Assembly (NCBI RefSeq): GCF_004664715.2
Contig: NC_051079.1
Span: 58,599,660 to 58,663,659, forward strand
Direction: 5' to 3'
DNA from: Peromyscus leucopus
Taxonomy: Eukaryota; Chordata; Mammalia; Rodentia; Cricetidae
DNA length: 64,000 nt
The translations under genes and the position numbers were made by a program. The notes under the pieces are model-generated. The model searched no databases. It worked only from the letters and a program-made list of their open reading frames with translations, and was not told where the DNA came from. How positions within the stretch are numbered: position 1 is the stretch's first letter; the number at the start of each line of letters is the position of its first letter. Shown here piece after piece: positions 57,251-64,000 of the stretch.

Positions 57251-59429
57251 AAAGACTAACTTTTCTAATGACTGCACATGAAATGTTCTCCAACGTGAGT
57301 CACTTGCAGAAGCTTTTATTTCATTTAATTTTTACCACTGCATCTCCACAGTTCAAATTCCTGACTATCAAATTAAAATTTCATTCTGAAAACTGTGGAA
57401 ACACTATTATACCATACAATATTCTGCCTGGTTATTATCCCCAGCAGCTATAAACTCCCACAGGAAGTGAGGAAATTATGTGACTTTTCCTTGCACATTT
57501 CCAATAGTAGAAAAAAGGGAAATAACTCCAAAGAAGAAGTAAAAGCACCATTATAAAATAGAAAGTTCCTGCATTAATTTCACATACTAGAGAAAAGGGA
57601 ACATGGAGAAAACCTAGTGATGTGCAGTTTTGCTTTGTGTACTGCCCAAACAAAATAAAGTTGTACTAAGTTTATTAGAATTGGGGTAAACAAGAAAAGT
57701 TAATCAGGATTTTAAGGAACTAATTACCTTAATTTTAATTCTTCTTATAAAACACCACCTTCAGTAGACAGATTTCACCACCTCTCTCTCTCATTTACAC
57801 ATGAACATATAACTAGATGTTAAAAATACATCTAGAAGAAGCTGTAGGGCATCGGTCTCTTTTGCAAATGGATTTGAAAACCACAAGTCTAAATTATTGC
57901 CCTCAAGGAAGTGTATTTTATCCAAAGGTTGAGAACTCTCCAAACATGTATCAAACTTGGTACGCAGAAAAGGTTGTATGTTGGAAAGGATAAATGGGTT
58001 AACAAAGAGATTAGATGTGTCTCTGGGTAATTGGCACCATAATCACTCATTTACAGACAATTTGAGGTTTAGAGATAATGGCCATGTGAGGATTATATGA
58101 CAACAAAGACAAAAGCCTTTGAGTACACATCTAAAGATATAATACTGCCCATTTATAATAATAATATTCTTATTATAGACAGAATTTCTTAGCATTTTCA
58201 TACTTTAGTACATTTTATGTATCTGATTTTTAGCATGGAAGCCAGGAAACATAACTCAGGCTAATCATGAATGCAGTAGATAATCCTTCCCTAGTGGGAG
58301 AATAAGAAATTAAACATTAGTGTATCAGGAATGGTAGAAAATAGCTTCGATAGCTCACATTGTAAGTAGAGTGGGTTTAATATTGTAAATTCTCTCTCCT
58401 TTAACTATTTTCTCTTCTACTTGTTCTCCATTAGTGTTTTATGCATAATTATAGGAACACTCAAGACATGCTAAACATAAGGGTAATGTGAGAGAGGGAA
58501 CATGTAGATACTGACTGAAGTCATTCTGACTTTTACATGTCTGTCACATTGCATGTTTCACAAAATTAGAGTATGACGCAGATAAATTGCTAAAATTCAT
58601 AAGTCCACTGTCCCTTCATCTACATCCTTTGTATTTTTTCCCAACTGTTTTTGGCAGGATTTTGCAGTAAATAAATTTGCATCAACTTGACTAGAGTAAG
58701 TGATGCTCAATTGCTGATAACCTTTTCCCTCTGAATATCCATAAGATATGTGTGGAAGATGCAGAATTTGTTCTTGTGGCCTCTTAAAAGATTGTCCATT
58801 ACCAAACAAGTTGTCACTGTCTAACCCAATAAGGGTTTACATAGAAAAAGGTTGGAGGGAGTGTGAATTTGATATCTTTGACTGAGCTGGGACATCCATT
58901 TTCTCTTACATTTAGACAGCAGTGTTCTTGGTTTCCAGGCTTCAGACTAGGGCACAGACTCAAAAGAGCTCACTGTCTGGTTCTCAAATGTATGGCTTTG
59001 AGCAGAGATGTTTTCATGGGCCTTCCTGAGCCTCTTAGATTGATATGATGTTAGGAACACATTATCATATAATAATAAGCATTGGCTTTATATTTACTTA
59101 CTTTGTTTACTCAGCACTTCTGAGAAATGTTAAATTATTTTAAAACAAATAGTCACATATTAAATCCAGGCAAACTAAAGAAAAGTGCCACAGCAAACTT
59201 AAAGAAATGAATATTATGTAAGTGTCAAATGGCTCATCTAAAAATATATAGATACATAAGCATACTTTATTATATGATTTGGATGTTTAATTTCATTAAT
59301 GGAGAGTGTTTTATTATAGCTGCAACCAACTTGAAGTAAAAATAATGAGCTCTCATTATTTACAGTGACTCTGTACCCTTTTGCCTCTATTCTATTCTTC
59401 TTCATGACCCAATGTTACCATTTCTTGGT
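57251..59429. other. Unassigned sequence, possible old LTR relic near 58.9 kb
   Basis: No gene is supported. At about 58880-58990, gacagcagtgttcttggttt ccaggcttcagactagggca cagactc may be a relic of an ancient mammalian MaLR LTR, but this is a weak impression. Confidence 0.4.
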
Positions 59430-60005
59430 CTTCTTTTTAAATTATATATTTCACACAAACATATAGTGTTTGTGTACATGTAAACAATCTATATATTATA
59501 GGCTAGGGTTCACATAGGAAGAAAACATGTAGTTGGTTTATTCTGAGATTTGGTGATGTTGTTTAATATCACACATTCCAAGTCCATCTATTTGCCTTTG
59601 CATTTTATGGTTTTACTCTTTCTTAGAGCTGAATGATATTCAATTTTACACATGTACCAGATTTTCATTATCCATTCATTTGTTCATGAATAAATAAGTT
59701 GGTTCCATGTCCTTACTCTAGAATGGCAATAGCATGGATATGAAATATCGCCATAGTTGGGTATGGAGTTCTTTGGGTGTATGTCCAAATGTGACATAGC
59801 TGGACCACATGGTAGCTCCTTTAAGTTTATGAAGAACCTCTAAACTGAATTCTATAATGGCTGTATTAATTGTCATTCTCACTGACCCTGAATAATGCTT
59901 CTTCTTTACCCACAATTTCTCCAACACTTGTTAGCTTTCTTTATGATTGCTATTATGACTGGAAGTGTGGTGATAATGCTTCACAACTTTAAATGACAAG
60001 GCCAC
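59430..60005 (-). mobile_element. Old LINE-1 ORF2 fragment
   Basis: Antisense L1: ccaagtccatctatttgcct ttgc, gctgaatgatattcaatttt acacatgtaccagattttca ttatccattcatttgttcat g, ttggttccatgtccttactc, gacatagctggaccacatgg tagctcc and attctataatggctgtatta attgtcattctcactgaccc. The order fits the reverse of ORF2 sense sequence. Many stops and indels. Confidence 0.7.
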
Positions 60006-60119
60006 GTTGACTCATCATTTTAGAGAACTCAAAGTTTGCTTTACCAACATTATGCTAAAACTTGTTTATGATCAATTCTGAGTGTATGTTTCACTGATGT
60101 TTACATAAAATTTTAATAA
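60006..60119. other. Short unassigned interval
   Basis: Nothing recognised. Confidence 0.4.
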
Positions 60120-60330
60120 AGGTACATCCTTTTTTATGTATCCATCATCAATCACATATCTATTTGTCATCTATCATCATATCTATTATCTTTAATCTGT
60201 CTTATTGAATATCTAACACATCCATCATATATCTTTCTATATGTTATCAATCATCTATCACTGTTTAGTGTCTATCATCATCTCTAATCTATCCATCATC
60301 CATCATCTATCTATATATCTGCCAATCTGT
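60120..60330. repeat. Degenerate CATC/CTAT repeat
   Basis: About 200 bp dominated by atccatcatc, atctatcatc and atctatctat words with substitutions. It looks like an old, broken tetranucleotide array. Confidence 0.75.
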
Positions 60331-61239
60331 GCACTGTGGTCCAGTACTTTTCACATTTCTATACTTTCACAGACAGAACTGACTGTTATTGCTAGAATCA
60401 GGGTTATTTCAATATTGGAGCAACCTGATGCTTTTACCTCCATTGATTTCAGGGTTTGGTGACTCACCAGAGAGTTGTAACTTAGCATCTCTCACAGAAG
60501 AGACCACAACTGCAGTTTTCAGATTGCCTCATTTCCTAGTGACTTTCAGAACCTTTACCATTTTAATTGTGCTTGTATTTAAAGAAAGGATGTTTAGAGT
60601 TCACATAATAAGAGACAAAGATTTACTTTAAGCTCCTAAGTCAAAATGTCAAAACACATTCACACCATCTTCATATTGCATTTAACTTAACAGCACTATT
60701 CTAATACAGTACAATAAATCACTGCAGAAAACTATTTAATGAAAACTAAGACTGTTCTTCCACCTTAAGACCTCTTCCCTCCTTCAGGCTCCACTTTTCT
60801 AAATAGTTTTCTTATATATTGCCAGAAGGCTGCAGGCATGCATAATAATGAAAACTTTATGATATATATTGCAGATACAATATATATTTCAAAACAAGAT
60901 ACAAGAGGAGCATATAATAAACTGTTCTGCATATTGTGTTCCTTTATTTATTTTTTCTTTTCACCCCTTTGACGAACAGCTCTATGAATTTTGACAAATG
61001 CACAGAGTCATAGAAATACCACAGCATCAAAATACAGAATAATTCAACCAGCTCCCTCCTCCAAGTATCCTCCCATGCTCTCATATGCAGTCTGATCTTC
61101 CCTGAGCCCTTAACTCCAATCTCTCAGGCATCTGTTTCCTTCTTATAGTTTCTCTTTCCCTAAAACATCCTAAAAGTGGAATCACATAGCAGTTAGCCTG
61201 TTAGGAATGAGAATATTAAAAAACATTCCTGAGGCATAT
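60331..61239. other. Unassigned sequence
   Basis: Nothing recognised. Two overlapping readings at 60241-60631 have no domain. Confidence 0.5.
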
Positions 61240-61545
61240 TGCCTTGTATTATGGGCTAAATTGTGTTCCTCTCTGCAAATCTTGGTATTAAAGCCTGTAC
61301 ACCATAGCAACTTTGATGAGATGATTCAGTTAAAAGGAAGTTATATAGGTGTTCCTTAATTAGACTTATGTCTTTATGGAAAAAGGTTAAGACATTTACA
61401 CATGTGGGTGCATGCACACACACACTTCTCCTGGCCATCTAGAAGCTAATGAAGAGGCCTCAGAATAATCAAACCTGCTGATGCTTAATCTTGGATTTCT
61501 AACTTCCAAAACTGTAGGAAAACACATTTTCTTATGCAATGCACT
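61240..61545 (+). mobile_element. MLT1-type MaLR LTR relic
   Basis: tattatgggctaaattgtgt tcctct, tggtattaaagcctgtacac, acttatgtctttatggaaaa agg, ctgatgcttaatcttggatt tctaacttccaaaactgtag gaaaacacattttctta follow the MLT1 order from the LTR start through 'cttgatcttggacttcccagcctccagaactgtgag'. Confidence 0.6.
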
Positions 61546-61995
61546 CTGTCCAACCCCAAACTGTGATAAAATATTTCTCTTGTCTGATGCATCTAGTCTA
61601 CAATATCTTGATATGATAACCTTAGCAAAGTATTGTAACTTGTTACTATATGATAATGTTTCCTGTCCTGATAGAGATTTAAATATCCAAGCCAGAATTT
61701 CTGCTACAATAATTCTGATAAAAAATTTACATAGTAAAACATCAACTATTCCTCTGGCTAAAATATTAAGCAAACAATAAAAATATACTGACAACTTCAA
61801 AAGTTTAATACTGTAGTACCCACCATTGTTTCCATTTAGATCAAATTCACCAACATTTATTTGGTCTCCTTGTAAAGTCTGTACTGAGGTTGAGGAAGTC
61901 CAGTGTCTACACTCACTGGAGTTTAGCACTATAGGCTAGCGTATGACATACTGCCATTGAAACAAATAACCATAGAAAGGTATCATACAATCATA
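61546..61995. other. Unassigned; holds most of a 177-codon antisense reading
   Basis: The longest open frame not fully explained by a transposon runs on the minus strand at 61396-61929. Its last third lies antisense to the MLT1 relic. The rest is leucine/isoleucine rich without a domain that I recognise. I do not call it a gene. Confidence 0.4.
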
Positions 61996-62190
61996 GGATC
62001 TAGAGAGATGACTCAGCAGTCAAGAGCTCTTACTGCTCTTGTAGAGAACTGGAGTTTGGTTGCCAGCACCCATATTAGGCAGTTCTCAACTGCCTGTAAT
62101 ATTAGCTCCAGGAAAGTCAGACACCTTTGGCCTCTGTGGGCACCTGAACTCACATGCATATGCCTGTACACAGATATAAGAATAATAATA
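61996..62190 (+). mobile_element. B3-type SINE
   Basis: ggatctagagagatgactca gcagtcaagagctcttactg ctcttg is the tRNA-derived head with recognisable A and B box regions. It is followed by gttgccagcacccatattag gcagttctcaactgcctgta atattagctccaggaaagtc agacacctttggcctctgtg ggcacc, which is the B3 order, and an (AAT) tail. Confidence 0.88.
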
Positions 62191-62261
62191 AACATTATTA
62201 CTACTACTATTACTACTACTACTACTACCACTAGTACTACTACTACTACTACTACTACTAA
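62191..62261. repeat. (ACT)n microsatellite grown from the SINE tail
   Basis: Interrupted ACT/TAC triplets after the B3 A-rich tail (attactactactattactac, ctagtactactactact). Polythreonine, polyserine and polyvaline readings over it are artefacts. Confidence 0.95.
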
Positions 62262-63029
62262 ATACTTTGGATGCAAAAAAACTGAGCACAGGGGTGTGTT
62301 ATAACAGAGCTGATAATGATTCTTTGATAAAGCATAATTAAGGAAGGAATGGATTGAGACATTAGTAGAAGACCTCTCTGGGAGTGGAGCAAGCATGAAT
62401 ATAAAAAACGATGAGTAAAGCATCATAAAAAGTTTACCATATTGTAAGTTATTTAGCCACACTGGAGCATTATTTAGGAGGCAAGAAGTATAGGGATAAG
62501 AGGGAGAGGTGGTTAACAAGATGCCTAGAGCCATGTAAACCATGCCAGTGTTGTTAAGTCTACAAATAAGGAATACTAGTTAAAAGACAAGTCTTGAGAA
62601 TCTTAGCATTTAGTCTGCAGTGGTGCTGAGGACAAGTAGGAATGAGTCAGCCCGAGAAGCAGAAAAGTCCAACCAGGAAGTCATTGGAATAATTCAGAAA
62701 AGAAACAATAACAGCTAAAAGTGAAGAAATCTCCATGGAGAGAGCAAAAAGAAATATTTATATCTAGAATGTAAATTCCTCTGTGTGCCAACCCCATTCT
62801 ATGCTAGTGTGGAATTAAGTAGGGATAAATTCAAGATTCATGAGAAGGGATACTAGGAGATGTTCATCTGTCTGCACAGGCTGAGAAGGGGCATGGGTGG
62901 GCATGTGCTTTAAAATCATTTCAGAGATTAAAATGGATAGTGGGATAATTGGAGTAAAAAGTCAAAGATGGCTCTTAGATTTTAACTTGAGACTGGGTAG
63001 ATTATAAGAGATTCTATGATATTAAAAAT
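62262..63029. other. Unassigned sequence
   Basis: Nothing recognised. Confidence 0.5.
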
Positions 63030-63431
63030 TGTACTGAATTATTATTTTGATTGTATGTTAATAAATAAAGTTGTCTGGGGGTCAGAGCTATTAGAGCCAT
63101 AGCAAGAGTGTGGTGGTGGTGGCACACGCCTTTAATCCCATAAGATCTCTGTGTGTTCAGGGATATAGCCAGCATTGGAGACATATGCCTTTAAGACCTA
63201 GGGGGCTGTACATTCAGACAGTGATGAGGCAGTCATGTGTTTGGGTTTACAACCAATGAGAAGGCAGAACAACATACTATAAAAAAATGAACCGACAGGA
63301 AGTAGGTCTCTTTTCGCGAAGCTGGGACAGCAGGAGGAAGGGTGAGATTTTAGCTCTGAGCTCTGACCTCTCGGCTTTCTCTTTTATATTGTTTCTGTGT
63401 TTCTTATTTAATAAGACGGTTGGATACATCA
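63030..63431 (+). mobile_element. Solo LTR, family A, diverged copy
   Basis: It contains tgtatgttaataaataaagt tgtctgggggtcagag, a B1-like monomer (gtggtggcacacgcctttaa tccc), gacatatgcctttaagacct, aaccaatgagaaggcagaac, ctgacctctcggctttctc and tttcttatttaataagac, in the same order as the 37130-37613 copy. The edges (tgtactgaatt on the left, ggatacatca on the right) are approximate and no TSD is seen. Confidence 0.75.
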
Positions 63432-63639
63432 ATACATCTCTATAATTATGTTAGCTGTTCCTTAATGCTTAGTAAATGCTGTACTCACAATACATAGTGC
63501 TAAAAAATGGTAGATTTAAGTCTTCCTACAAACCCTAAAATTATTTTCGAAGTTACCTGTTCAAAGTGTCTATGTGATATACATATATATGTATATATAT
63601 GTATATATATCCATAGTATTGTTTAATAAGAAATCATCT
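63432..63639. repeat. Interval with a TATATG tract
   Basis: gatatacatatatatgtata tatatgtatatatatcc at 63577-63612. The remainder is unassigned. Confidence 0.7.
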
Positions 63640-63728
63640 TACTCTCTTCCTTCTTCCTTGCTTTCTTCTCCTCTATGTTTTACTTCTCCTTTTCTCCTCT
63701 TCTTCCTCCTCCTTCTCTTTTTCTTGTA
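63640..63728. repeat. Polypyrimidine tract
   Basis: ctcttccttcttccttgctt...tcctcttcttcctcctcctt...: a C/T-rich run of about 85 bp with few purines, directly before an ID-like fragment. Confidence 0.85.
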
Positions 63729-63784
63729 CTGGACAAGGCTTAGTATTTACTAGGTCAGTGCTCTATAATTGAACTCTATCTCCA
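63729..63784 (-). mobile_element. ID/B4-type SINE fragment
   Basis: tggacaaggcttagtattta ctaggtcagtgctctataat tgaactctatctcc is a diverged antisense ID head, parallel to the fragment at 57011-57090. Confidence 0.55.
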
Positions 63785-64000
63785 AACAAAATTTCATGAC
63801 ATAGATAACTATAAAAGAGATTCTTGATGGTGGTGGCATTAGTGTTCTGATGGAATAGACCTCAGAGCAGAGAATATTTTATATTTTCTTAGAGGTTACT
63901 AATATCTTCATAATGTGTAAGTGTCATTTCTGAAGACTCTTGGCTAATCATAGCTCAAATCACCCTGATTTCTTAAATGATGTCTTAAGTATAATCAAGA
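63785..64000. other. Unassigned window end
   Basis: Nothing recognised. Confidence 0.45.

Noticed and set aside
61957..62543. Frames rich in threonine, serine or valine (115 and 176 codons)
   Set aside because: Length and composition come from the (ACT)n microsatellite next to a B3 SINE.

Overview
This window looks like ordinary intergenic or deep-intronic DNA from a muroid rodent genome, most likely a cricetid (New World mouse, vole or hamster group). The evidence is the transposon content. There are five B1 SINEs whose right half reads ctaccaagtgagttccagga...ggcgcaaagctac, B3/B2-type SINEs, MT and ORR1 MaLR LTRs, Lx-type LINE-1 3' ends, and old mammal-wide MIR and MLT1 relics. I found no protein-coding gene, exon, tRNA, rRNA or snRNA that I can support. 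Every open reading frame over about 120 codons lies partly or wholly in a transposon, spans a transposon inversion junction, or has no recognisable domain.

Layout. 1-12.7 kb: a composite LTR (family A), a B1 with a 15-bp target-site duplication (TSD), an Lx L1 fragment split by an IAP-like LTR, a MIR, a CA-rich higher-order repeat, a polypyrimidine tract, a second family A LTR carrying a nested family B LTR, another B1, and an MT LTR. 13-16 kb: two L1 insertions on opposite strands, each with an internal inversion. 17-29 kb: largely unannotated AT-rich sequence, with a B1, an ORR1 LTR carrying a copy of sequence found 1.8 kb upstream, and two older L1 relics. 29.9-37.6 kb: solo LTRs of families B, C and A, plus a B1 whose 5' end has grown into a (GGC)16 array. 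39.9-41.7 kb: an ORR1 LTR interrupted by a textbook 5'-inverted L1. 43.8-46.1 kb: an ORR1 interrupted by family D, then another family B LTR. 46.6-53.5 kb: several L1 fragments, one nested with two LTRs. 53.5-64 kb: sparse old repeats, a B3 with an ACT repeat, and a last family A LTR.

There is no operon or pathway here. The main content is a layered insertion record. TSDs, nesting order and L1 inversion junctions can be read directly and give a relative chronology. I assigned families from remembered consensus patterns without a database search. Where I do not know the family name I use local labels (LTR families A-E).
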